NCBI RefSeq assembly: GCF_017826695.1
Contig: NZ_JAFFZW010000010.1
Span: forward strand, 62,001 to 126,000
Origin: Pseudomonas alliivorans
GTDB taxonomy: Bacteria; Pseudomonadota; Gammaproteobacteria; Pseudomonadales; Pseudomonadaceae
Reading direction: 5' to 3'
DNA length: 64,000 nucleotides
The position numbers and the translations under genes are program-made. The notes under the pieces are model-generated. The model searched no databases and was not told where the DNA came from. It worked only from the letters and a program-made list of their open reading frames with translations. How positions within the stretch are numbered: the stretch's first letter is position 1; every line of letters begins with the position of its first letter. Below are positions 25,203-33,554 of the stretch, in pieces.

Positions 25203-26791
25203 TTTGTGTCCTCTTGCGCTACATGCATACCGACTTGAGCGCAGAGCGCCAGAAAATCGGGAAACGATGGAGCGACATTCGCGCAATCATGAATATGTAC
25301 AGGCCCCGAGGCCCGCAATGCAGCCACACTGAAGGCCATGGCGATGCGCTGATCGTCGCGCACATCGACCTCGCCACCGCCGATGACGCCGCCTTCGATG
25401 AGCAGGCCGTCAGGTGCGAGCTCAACCTCGATACCCAGCACGCTCAATCCTTCCGCCACCAGCCGCACGACCTCGAGTTCATCGCCCTGCAACGCCTGCG
25501 CGCTGCGCAGAATGGTACGCCCTTCCGCGCAGGCTGCGGCAATGCACAACACAGGAAATTCGTTGAGCGCCAGCGGAACGAGCGCTTCAGGAATATCAGT
25601 CCCCCTCAGCCGGGCGGAGCGCACATGCACATCGGCGAGGGTTTCACCAGCCTGCTCACGGACTTCGTGCAACACGATATCGGCGCCAAGCAGGCGCAGA
25701 ATGTCGATCATGCCGATGCACGTATCGTCCATGCTGACGCCTGCGAGCACCAGATCGACATCCTCGTGAATGGATGCTGCCACCATGAACAGCGCGGCCG
25801 AAGCAGCGTCAACCGGACCTTCGATACGGTGACTTGCCGCCCCCACTGCAGCACCCTGCACACCGGTGACCTCTGACGAACGGGTTTCCCCGCGGGCGCG
25901 AAGTGTCAGAATCCGGCCGAAATGTTCGCGGGCCGCACGGGCGCGCGTGAACACGCTCAGCAATTGATGACCGTCTCCGGCATCAACAGCATCGCGAAGA
26001 ACATCCAGGTCGGCGCGAAAGGTGTCCAGCGTGCGCAGCACGGCGTCACGGTTGGCCAGAAAAATGTCGTGCCACATGACCGGATCGCTACCCGCGATAC
26101 GGGTGAAATCCCGAAAACCGCCAGCGGCATACCTGAATATTTCGAGGTTTTCGTTTCGTTTGGCCAACGAATCCACCAGACCGAAGGCCAGCAGGTGCGG
26201 CAAATGACTGGTCGCCGCCAGCACTTCGTCATGACGCTCGACCTGCATGTGCTCGACATCGGCACCGAGCGCCGACCACAGACGATCGACAAGCGCCACT
26301 GCGCCGGCGTCAGTCTCGGCCAACGGTGTCAGAATCACTTTGTGTCGGCGAAACAGCCCGGCATTGGACGCCTCGACGCCGCTCTGCTCGGAGCCTGCAA
26401 TCGGGTGCCCCGGCACGAAGCACGACGGCATGCGGCCAAACGCCTGACGCGCCGCACGCACGACATTGCCCTTGGCGCTGCCGACATCGGTCAATACAGC
26501 GTTACCCAGATCGAGAGACGCCAGCAACGCCAGCAGTTTTTCCATCGCCAGAATGGGCACTGCGAGCTGAATGACATCGGCACCGCGGCAGGCGGCTGCA
26601 AGATTCTCTTCGCAGCGATCCACGACACCCAGCTCCACAGCCAGCCTGCGCGATTGCGGGTCCAGGTCGACGCCGACCACTTCCCGACAAAGACCGCTTT
26701 CACGAACACCCTTGGCGAACGAGCCGCCGATCAGGCCCAGACCGACCACGACCAGACGACCAATGACCGGACCGGTCGTTTGCTCTGACAT
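25199..26791 (-). CDS. tyrA: Prephenate dehydrogenase fused to a shortened, degraded EPSP-synthase tail
   Basis: A 530-residue protein. Residues 1-295 are a complete TyrA: Rossmann motif VVGLGLIGGSFAKGV, TDVGSAKGNV, HPIAGSEQSGVE and the active-site histidine region ATSHLPHLLAF. Pseudomonads usually fuse TyrA to full AroA (about 740 residues). Here only about 230 residues of AroA follow; roughly the first half, with the shikimate-binding Lys/Ser/Arg loop and the Asn-Ser-Gly-Thr site, is missing. The remainder is recognisable (LFMVAASI, IDILRLLGADIVL, QRIAMAFSVAALRA, HDCANVA) but key residues changed: Asn410 replaces the catalytic Asp, the Lys-Glu-Ser-Asp-Arg motif became GDELEVVR (436-443), Gln481 replaces the His of GDHR. 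The frame is open, so the TyrA half should work while the AroA half should not. It starts four bases after a 23-codon ORF and overlaps cmk. Confidence 0.9.
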   Translation of the reverse strand: MSEQTTGPVIGRLVVVGLGLIGGSFAKGVRESGLCREVVGVDLDPQSRRLAVELGVVDRCEENLAAACRGADVIQLAVPILAMEKLLALLASLDLGNAVLTDVGSAKGNVVRAARQAFGRMPSCFVPGHPIAGSEQSGVEASNAGLFRRHKVILTPLAETDAGAVALVDRLWSALGADVEHMQVERHDEVLAATSHLPHLLAFGLVDSLAKRNENLEIFRYAAGGFRDFTRIAGSDPVMWHDIFLANRDAVLRTLDTFRADLDVLRDAVDAGDGHQLLSVFTRARAAREHFGRILTLRARGETRSSEVTGVQGAAVGAASHRIEGPVDAASAALFMVAASIHEDVDLVLAGVSMDDTCIGMIDILRLLGADIVLHEVREQAGETLADVHVRSARLRGTDIPEALVPLALNEFPVLCIAAACAEGRTILRSAQALQGDELEVVRLVAEGLSVLGIEVELAPDGLLIEGGVIGGGEVDVRDDQRIAMAFSVAALRASGPVHIHDCANVAPSFPDFLALCAQVGMHVAQEDTK

Positions 26792-26795
26792 GACT

Positions 26796-26867
26796 TCAAC
26801 CACGTGCAACTACCTGAAAGCCCGAGCGGCTTTCACGGCGCTCGAGGGCGATAAACAGATGACTCAT
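26796..26867 (-). CDS. 23-codon ORF in the place of hisC2
   Basis: Between pheA and tyrA lies ATG...TGA encoding MSHLFIALERRESRSGFQVV and three more residues. AAGGGG sits eight bases before the ATG and the stop is four bases before the tyrA ATG, so it could couple translation of the two. Other pseudomonads carry hisC2 (about 370 codons) here. It may be a remnant of that gene or a small leader; translation is unproven. Confidence 0.4.
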   Translation of the reverse strand: MSHLFIALERRESRSGFQVVARG

Positions 26868-26878
26868 GTAACGCCCCT

Positions 26879-27973
26879 TCAAAGAACCGCTTTCGGGTAG
26901 GAACCCAGCACCTTCAAGGCAACGGCTTCATGACTGATCTGCTCAAGCACCGCCTTGACCAGCGGATCCTGGTGATGCCCGACGAAATCGATGAAGAACA
27001 CGTAGGTCCACTTGCCGCTGCGTGACGGCCGGGTTTCGATACGCGTGAGGTCCAGGCCGTTCTGATGGAACGGCACCAGCAGTTCATGCAGCGCACCCGG
27101 CTTGTTGCTCATCGATACGATGATCGAGGTCTTGTCGTCTCCGGTCGGAGGCACTTCCTGATTGCCGATGATCAGAAAACGCGTGGAGTTGTCAGGACGG
27201 TCTTCGATCTTTTCAGCCAGACGCGTCAGACCATACAGGCCCGCCGCCATGTCGCCGGCGATGGCCGCTGAATTCCACTCACCCTTCACCCGCTTGGCTG
27301 CTTCGGCGTTGCTGGCAACAGCGACGCGCTCCACGTTCGGGTAGTGGGCGTCCAGCCATTTGCGGCACTGGGCCAGTGACTGGGCATGGGAGTAGATGCG
27401 CGAGATGCTTTCGGTCTTGGTGCTTTCGCCGACCAGCAGGTGGTGGTGAATGCGCAACTCGACTTCACCACAGATGACCATGTCGTGTTCGAGAAAGCTG
27501 TCCAGGGTGTGATTGACCGCGCCTTCGGTGGAGTTTTCCACCGGCACGACGCCGAAGTTCACGGCCCCGGCAACCACTTCACGAAACACTTCATCAATAG
27601 CCGCCATGGGCAGACTGATCACGGCATGACCGAAGTGTTTCATGGCCGCGGCCTGGGTGAACGTGCCCTCCGGCCCCAGGTAGGCAACCTTCAGCGGCTG
27701 CTCGAGCGCCAGGCAGGACGACATGATTTCGCGGAACAGACGCGCCATTTCTTCATTGCTCAACGGGCCGCGGTTGCGCTCCATGACACGCTTGAGGACT
27801 GCCGCTTCACGCTCGGGGCGATAGAACACCGGCGCTTCGCCTTCCGCCAGGGAAGACATCTTGACCCGGGCGACTTCCTGCGCACAGCGGGCACGCTCGC
27901 TGATCAGCTCCAGAACCTTTTCGTCGAGGCTGTCGATGCGAACGCGCAGCGCCTTGAGTTCCTGTTCGGACAT
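26879..27973 (-). CDS. pheA: P-protein: chorismate mutase / prephenate dehydratase
   Basis: A 364-residue bifunctional enzyme of phenylalanine synthesis. The N-terminal AroQ chorismate mutase (about residues 1-90) has LRVRIDSLDEKVLELISERA; the dehydratase domain (about 95-270) has YLGPEGTFTQAAAMKHFG, VVPVENSTEGAVNHTLD and the catalytic NSTRFLIIG; the ACT regulatory domain (about 280-355) has SNKPGALHELLVPF and the ESRP-like ETRPSRSGKWTYVFFIDF, which binds phenylalanine. The start shares one base with the serC stop (TGATG). Supplies phenylpyruvate while the downstream TyrA supplies hydroxyphenylpyruvate. Confidence 0.97.
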   Translation of the reverse strand: MSEQELKALRVRIDSLDEKVLELISERARCAQEVARVKMSSLAEGEAPVFYRPEREAAVLKRVMERNRGPLSNEEMARLFREIMSSCLALEQPLKVAYLGPEGTFTQAAAMKHFGHAVISLPMAAIDEVFREVVAGAVNFGVVPVENSTEGAVNHTLDSFLEHDMVICGEVELRIHHHLLVGESTKTESISRIYSHAQSLAQCRKWLDAHYPNVERVAVASNAEAAKRVKGEWNSAAIAGDMAAGLYGLTRLAEKIEDRPDNSTRFLIIGNQEVPPTGDDKTSIIVSMSNKPGALHELLVPFHQNGLDLTRIETRPSRSGKWTYVFFIDFVGHHQDPLVKAVLEQISHEAVALKVLGSYPKAVL

Positions 27974-29058
27974 CAGCCGTGCTCCTTCTCGAAGTCTTTC
28001 ATGTAGGCCACCAGTGCGTTGATCGCATTGATGTCCACTGCGTTATAGATGGACGCGCGCATACCGCCAACTGAACGGTGCCCTTTGAGATTGAGCAGAC
28101 CCGCAGCGTCGGCACCCGCCAGGAACGGCTTGTCCAGACGATCATCCGCCAGACGGAAAGGCACGTTCATCCACGAGCGATCCGGCTTGTTGATCGGGTT
28201 GCTGTACAACTCGCTGGCATCGATGAAGTCGTACAGCGTGCGCTGCTTGATGTCGTTGAGCTTGCCGATTGCCTCTACGCCCCCCTGCTCCTTGAGCCAC
28301 TCGAAGACCAGACCCGACAGATACCAGGCCAGCGTCGGCGGGGTGTTGTACATCGAGCCGTTATCAGCCGCGACCTTGTAGTTGAGCATGGTCGGGCACA
28401 GGGAGCGCGCACGGCCCAGCAGGTCCTCGCGGATGATCACCACCACGATACCGCTCGGACCGATGTTTTTCTGGGCACCGGCGTAGATCATGCCGAAACG
28501 CGAGATATCCACCGGACGCGACAGAATGTCCGAAGACATATCAGCCACCAGCGGCACATCACCGGTTTCGGGAATCCAGTTGAATTCCAGGCCACCAATG
28601 GTTTCGTTCGGCGCGTAGTGAACGTAGGCAGCGTCCTTGGACAGCTTCCACTCGTTCTGGCCGGGAATAGCAAAATAATCATAGGGCTTTGCGCTGGCCG
28701 CGACGTTGACAGTGCCGTAACGCGAGGCTTCCTCGATCGCTTTCTGCGACCAGATGCCAGTATCGATGTAATCGGCCTTGCCATTCTCGGGCAGCAGGTT
28801 CAGCGCGATCTGCGCAAATTGCTGGCTGGCGCCGCCCTGCAGGAACAGCACTTTGTAATTGGAGGGAATGGACAGCAGGTCACGCAGATCCTGTTCGGCC
28901 TTGGTGGCGATGGAAACGAACTCATCGCTGCGATGGCTCATTTCCATGACCGACAGACCTTTGCCGTGCCAGTCCAGGAGTTCGGCCTGGGCACGCAGCA
29001 GAACAGCTTCAGGAAGCGCAGCAGGACCTGCGCAGAAGTTAAAGGCTCGCTTGCTCAT
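27973..29058 (-). CDS. serC: Phosphoserine aminotransferase
   Basis: A 361-residue class V aminotransferase. FNFCAGPAALPEAVL is the N-terminal signature, VLFLQGGASQQFAQIALNLL the PLP-phosphate region, MIYAGAQKNIGPSGIV the PLP-lysine site, and GMRASIYNAVD the C-terminus. It makes phosphoserine and, in the pyridoxal pathway, 4-phosphohydroxythreonine. The start at 29058 fits the family N-terminus. It heads the serC-pheA-tyrA-cmk-rpsA series typical of the genus; the 210-base gap after gyrA probably carries its promoter. Confidence 0.97.
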   Translation of the reverse strand: MSKRAFNFCAGPAALPEAVLLRAQAELLDWHGKGLSVMEMSHRSDEFVSIATKAEQDLRDLLSIPSNYKVLFLQGGASQQFAQIALNLLPENGKADYIDTGIWSQKAIEEASRYGTVNVAASAKPYDYFAIPGQNEWKLSKDAAYVHYAPNETIGGLEFNWIPETGDVPLVADMSSDILSRPVDISRFGMIYAGAQKNIGPSGIVVVIIREDLLGRARSLCPTMLNYKVAADNGSMYNTPPTLAWYLSGLVFEWLKEQGGVEAIGKLNDIKQRTLYDFIDASELYSNPINKPDRSWMNVPFRLADDRLDKPFLAGADAAGLLNLKGHRSVGGMRASIYNAVDINAINALVAYMKDFEKEHG

Positions 29059-29268
29059 ATCCACTCTCGTCAAATACGTTTGGGTCTGTACGCACTTCCC
29101 CTGCACGCGCCGGGCAGAAACGAAACCGCAGCTTCAGTCTCCGCCAGCGTTGGCAGGCATTCCGATTCGCCCGTAGAGCTGGCCGAATGGCGCAAGGGCT
29201 GGACTTGCCTGAAATGCACATGCACTTACAGACGAGCCAGCCCTCAACGGTATTACTTACTTCACTGC

Positions 29269-32055
29269 TCAGCCTTGCGAGTCATCGTCATCCGATGCGG
29301 CATCCACCTGCACGTCTTCACCGACATCGCCCGGTTCAGACACATCGGCGACCAGAGCATCAACGCCCTCTTCGCCTTCAAGCAGTTCTTCGCCTTCGAC
29401 TTCCGATGGTTCCTGAACACGCTCCAGGCCGACCAGTTTCTCGTCGCTGGCCAGCTTGATAAGGGTAACGCCCTGGGTATTACGACCCAGGCTCGACACT
29501 TCGCCGACACGGGTACGGACCAGTGTGCCCTGGTCGGAAATCAGCATGATTTCCTCACCGTCGAGCACCTGAACCGCGCCGACCAGACGACCGTTACGCT
29601 CGTTGCTGACCATGGCGATTACGCCCTGACCGCCACGCTTGTACTCAGGGAACTCGGAGATCGCCGTGCGCTTGCCGTAACCGCGCTCGGAGGCAGTCAG
29701 GATCTGGCTGCCCTCTTCAGGGATCAGCATGGAGATCAGTTTCTGACCTTCCGGCAGACGCATGCCGCGTACACCGCGAGCCGTACGGCCCATGGCGCGA
29801 ACGTCGGACTCCTTGAAGCGCGTGACCTTGCCGCCATCGGAGAACAGCATGATTTCCTGCTCACCGTCGGTAATGGCGGCCGAGATCAGGATATCGCCTT
29901 CGTCCAGCTCAAGTGCAATCAGGCCGGAGCTGCGCTGACGGCTGAACGCCACCAGCGGAGTTTTCTTGACCGTGCCATTGGCGGTAGACATGAAGATGAA
30001 CGGTGCCTTCTTCTTGTCAGCAGCCTTGACGCGCGCCTTGCGCTCTTCTTCGGTCTCGTTGCTGTTTTCCGCATCGTCGACCAGATCGCCTTCAAGGGCT
30101 TCGCCTTCTTCGTCAGCCCGCTTGCGCATGGCCTCCAGATCGACCGGCAGCATGGTGGTGATGTACTCGCCATCGCTCAGCGGCAGCAGGTTGACCAGCG
30201 GACGACCACGGGCGGCGCGGGACGCTTCCGGGATTTCGTAGGTCTTGAGCCAGTAAACCTTGCCCTTGCTGGAGAACATCAACAGCGTGGTGTGGCTGTT
30301 GGCAACCAGCAGGTGAGCGATGTAATCCTCATCCTTGATGCCAGTCGCCGACTTGCCCTTGCCACCACGGCGCTGTGCCTGATAGACCGCCAGAGGCTGG
30401 GTCTTGGCATAGCCACCGTGGGAAATGGTCACAACACGCTCTTCTTCGGTGATCAGGTCACCCAGGGTCAGGTCCAGACGCGCATCGAGAATTTCGGTGC
30501 GACGGGCATCGCCGTATTCGGAGCGAATCAGTTCCAACTCTTCGCGGATCACTTCCATCAGGCGCGTGGCGCTGTTCAGAATGCGGATCAGCTCGCCGAT
30601 CTGGTTCAGGATTTCCTGATACTCACCCAGCAGCTTTTCGTGTTCCAGACCCGTCAGGCGGTGCAGACGCAGTTCCAGAATGGCCTGCGCCTGCTCCGGC
30701 GACAGGAAGTACTTGCCTTCGCGCAGACCGTATTGAGGATCGAGGTTTTCCGGACGGCACGAATCGGCACCGGCACGCTCGACCATCTCGACCACGGCAC
30801 TCGATTCCCAGGGCGTGCTGATCAGCGCTTCCTTGGCTTCGGCAGGGGTCGGTGACGCCTTGATCAGGGCGATGACCGGATCGATGTTGGACAGCGCAAC
30901 CGCCTGACCTTCAAGGATATGGCCGCGCTCACGGGCCTTGCGCAGCTCGAATACGGTACGGCGGGTAACGACTTCGCGGCGGTGACGAACGAAAGCTTCC
31001 AGCAGGTCCTTGAGGTTCAGGATCCGCGGACGGCCGTCGATCAGCGCAACGATGTTGATGCCGAACACGCTCTGCAACTGAGTCTGGGCGTAGAGGTTGT
31101 TGAGGATGACCTCAGGCACTTCGCCACGACGCAGCTCGATGACCACGCGCATGCCGTCCTTGTCGGACTCGTCGCGCAGCTCGGTGATGCCTTCAAGCTT
31201 CTTCTCTTTGACCAGCTCGGCGATCTTCTCGATCAGGCGCGCCTTGTTCAACTGGTACGGCAGTTCGGTAATGACGATCTGCTGACGTCCGCCGACCTTG
31301 TCGATGTCTTCGACGATCGAGCGGGCACGCATATAGATGCGGCCACGGCCGGTGCGATAGGCTTCGATGATGCCGGCGCGACCGTTGATGATCGCAGCCG
31401 TCGGGAAGTCCGGGCCCGGGATGTACTGCATCAATTCGTCGACCGTCAACTCGGGGTTGTCGATCAGTGCCAGGCAACCGTCGATGACTTCACCGAGGTT
31501 GTGCGGCGGAATGTTGGTCGCCATGCCTACAGCGATACCGCTGGAGCCGTTGACCAGCAGGTTGGGAATACGTGTCGGCATGACCGCAGGGATCATTTCG
31601 GTGCCGTCGTAGTTAGGCACCCAATCCACGGTTTCCTTGTGCAGGTCGGCCAGCAGCTCGTGAGCCAGCTTGGTCATGCGTACTTCGGTGTATCGCATCG
31701 CAGCGGCGTTGTCGCCGTCGACCGAACCGAAGTTGCCCTGGCCGTCGACCAGCAGGTAACGCAGCGAGAACGGCTGAGCCATACGGACGATGGTGTCGTA
31801 GACAGCCGTGTCGCCGTGCGGGTGGTACTTACCGATCACGTCACCAACCACACGGGCGGATTTCTTGTACGGCTTGTTCCAGTCGTTGCCCAGTTCGCTC
31901 ATTGCGAACAGCACACGCCGGTGCACGGGCTTCAAGCCATCGCGTGCATCCGGCAGAGCTCGACCGACGATCACGCTCATTGCGTAGTCGAGGTAGGACT
32001 GTTTCAGCTCGTCTTCGATATTGACCGGGAGGATTTCTTTGGCCAGTTCGCCCAT
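29269..32055 (-). CDS. gyrA: DNA gyrase subunit A
   Basis: A 928-residue protein. The winged-helix and tower region carries the catalytic Tyr122 (RYTEVRM). The quinolone region reads HPHGDTAVYDTIV with Thr83 and Asp87, the wild-type Pseudomonas residues, so no target-site quinolone resistance is present at these positions. The six-bladed C-terminal DNA-wrapping domain begins after about residue 530; the GyrA-box is the QRRGGKGKSATG segment. An acidic tail of about 60 residues follows (EGEELLEGEEGVDAL), as in other pseudomonads. The ATG at 32055 gives the standard MGELAKEILPVNIEDELK start. Confidence 0.98.
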   Translation of the reverse strand: MGELAKEILPVNIEDELKQSYLDYAMSVIVGRALPDARDGLKPVHRRVLFAMSELGNDWNKPYKKSARVVGDVIGKYHPHGDTAVYDTIVRMAQPFSLRYLLVDGQGNFGSVDGDNAAAMRYTEVRMTKLAHELLADLHKETVDWVPNYDGTEMIPAVMPTRIPNLLVNGSSGIAVGMATNIPPHNLGEVIDGCLALIDNPELTVDELMQYIPGPDFPTAAIINGRAGIIEAYRTGRGRIYMRARSIVEDIDKVGGRQQIVITELPYQLNKARLIEKIAELVKEKKLEGITELRDESDKDGMRVVIELRRGEVPEVILNNLYAQTQLQSVFGINIVALIDGRPRILNLKDLLEAFVRHRREVVTRRTVFELRKARERGHILEGQAVALSNIDPVIALIKASPTPAEAKEALISTPWESSAVVEMVERAGADSCRPENLDPQYGLREGKYFLSPEQAQAILELRLHRLTGLEHEKLLGEYQEILNQIGELIRILNSATRLMEVIREELELIRSEYGDARRTEILDARLDLTLGDLITEEERVVTISHGGYAKTQPLAVYQAQRRGGKGKSATGIKDEDYIAHLLVANSHTTLLMFSSKGKVYWLKTYEIPEASRAARGRPLVNLLPLSDGEYITTMLPVDLEAMRKRADEEGEALEGDLVDDAENSNETEEERKARVKAADKKKAPFIFMSTANGTVKKTPLVAFSRQRSSGLIALELDEGDILISAAITDGEQEIMLFSDGGKVTRFKESDVRAMGRTARGVRGMRLPEGQKLISMLIPEEGSQILTASERGYGKRTAISEFPEYKRGGQGVIAMVSNERNGRLVGAVQVLDGEEIMLISDQGTLVRTRVGEVSSLGRNTQGVTLIKLASDEKLVGLERVQEPSEVEGEELLEGEEGVDALVADVSEPGDVGEDVQVDAASDDDDSQG

Positions 32056-32160
32056 GAGAAGCCTGATTCCTTTTTCTGGTGAAACCTCGCAAACCCATTC
32101 GGGGTAAACGAAGCTCGCCGCTGCCAGCATGTGCCGGGCAACGACTTACGACAAATCAAT
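32056..32160 (-). promoter_or_regulatory. gyrA 5' leader with possible conserved RNA structure
   Basis: The leader contains a short hairpin (ACCC/GGGT around 32085-32102) and other paired segments before AAAAAGG near the start. A structured gyrA RNA motif has been described by comparative genomics in Pseudomonas upstream of gyrA; I place it here by position only. The rest of the 304-base gap to mtnA holds the promoter and no gene. Confidence 0.35.
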
Positions 32161-32359
32161 GAGTTAAGACTTGGTTCTGCACAGTGCGGGAGGCTACGAA
32201 TAGCGTCCCCGGAAACCGTCGGATGTTACCACAATCGCCGAGGCGCTCACATCCTTTGCAAGCGCTGAAAACGAGCCACATCCACGCAGGACGGCTGAGA
32301 GACGCTTACAGGCCCGTTCAGCCGCCCCGTGCCCGAGGCGATCATGAGGAGATGAAATT

Positions 32360-33436
32360 TCAATGAAGATGTTTGCGGCTCATCAACTGGGCCATTCTGG
32401 CCGTGTCGGGACGCTCGACAATGCCTTTTTCGGTCACGATCGCATCGATCAGGTCCGCAGGCGTCACATCGAAGACCGGATTGAAGGCATCGACATCGGC
32501 ACCGACCCGCTGACCACCCACTTCCAGCAGCTCGCGCCCGTCGCGCTCTTCGATGACGATGTCTTCGCCGCTGGCCATGTCCATATCGATGGTCGAACTC
32601 GGCGCAACCACCATGAAGCGCACGCCGTGATGCATGGCGGCGACCGCCAGTTGATACGTACCGATCTTGTTCGCCACATCACCATTGGCCGTAATGCGGT
32701 CGGCACCGACGATGACCCAGGTGATGCCTTTGGTGCGCATCAGGTGCGCAGCAGCGGAGTCGGCGTTCAGGGTCACGGGAATGCCTTCGTTGGCCAGTTC
32801 CCAGGCGGTCAGCCGGGAGCCTTGCAGCCAGGGACGGGTTTCGTCGGCGTAGACGCGCTCGATCATGCCTTCCAGATGCGCAGCGCGGATCACGCCCAGT
32901 GCCGTACCGAATCCGCCAGTGGCCAGAGCGCCCGTGTTGCAGTGGGTCAGCACGGTCTGCAGATTGCCCTGATGCTTGCGGATCAGGTCGGCACCGAGTT
33001 GCGCCATGGTCAGGTTGGCTTCGCGGTCGCTCAGGTGAATGGCCACAGCTTCAGCTTCCAGAATCACCAGCGGATCATCGGTCGCCTTCAGACGCTGCAA
33101 GCGATCACGCATGCGGTTCAACGCCCAGAACAGGTTGACCGCCGTAGGGCGCGAATCTGCAAGCAGCGCAAAATCTTCTTCCAGCGCCGCGCGCCAGTCG
33201 CCCCCGGCCGCCACCCGGGCACGCGCGCCGAGTACTACGCCGTAGGCAGCACTGATGCCGATGGCCGGCGCACCGCGCACGACCATCGAGCGAATGGCCT
33301 CAGCCACGCCTGCAGCACTGGTGTAAGCGTGCCAGGTTTCCTCGAACGGCAGCACCCGCTGATCCAGCAGGTACAGAGCGTCGTCCCGCCAATCGATGGC
33401 CTTTACTTTCTCCGCAGCCAACAGTCGATCGCGCAT
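32360..33436 (-). CDS. mtnA: Methylthioribose-1-phosphate isomerase
   Basis: A 358-residue eIF-2B-alpha-family isomerase converting methylthioribose-1-phosphate to the ribulose form in methionine salvage. RSMVVRGAPAIGISAAYGV is the N-terminal signature; VLTHCNTGALATGGFGTALG contains the catalytic Cys; VGADRITANGDVANKIGTYQ contains the catalytic Asp. The start at 33436 reproduces the P. aeruginosa N-terminus MRDRLLAAEKVKAI. It is divergent from mtaD, which acts on the same methylthioadenosine branch; 118 bases between them hold both promoters. Confidence 0.95.
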   Translation of the reverse strand: MRDRLLAAEKVKAIDWRDDALYLLDQRVLPFEETWHAYTSAAGVAEAIRSMVVRGAPAIGISAAYGVVLGARARVAAGGDWRAALEEDFALLADSRPTAVNLFWALNRMRDRLQRLKATDDPLVILEAEAVAIHLSDREANLTMAQLGADLIRKHQGNLQTVLTHCNTGALATGGFGTALGVIRAAHLEGMIERVYADETRPWLQGSRLTAWELANEGIPVTLNADSAAAHLMRTKGITWVIVGADRITANGDVANKIGTYQLAVAAMHHGVRFMVVAPSSTIDMDMASGEDIVIEERDGRELLEVGGQRVGADVDAFNPVFDVTPADLIDAIVTEKGIVERPDTARMAQLMSRKHLH

Positions 33437-33554
33437 CGCCCACTCCATCTTGAAATCCAAAGCCAGAATCAAAAGCGGCTGATTATAGCGAGCCGCCCGC
33501 CAAGACGCTCGGGTATACTTCGCCATCACCGTAATAAGCTCTGGAAGCCCTGTC

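Noticed and set aside
25199..26791. Sequencing frameshift as the reason for the short AroA tail
   Set aside because: The frame is continuous, the missing part is the start of AroA rather than a shifted segment, and catalytic residues are changed in the part that remains.
28078..30855. 925-codon frame opposite gyrA and serC
   Set aside because: It runs antisense across two certain genes; it arises from GC-rich codon periodicity.
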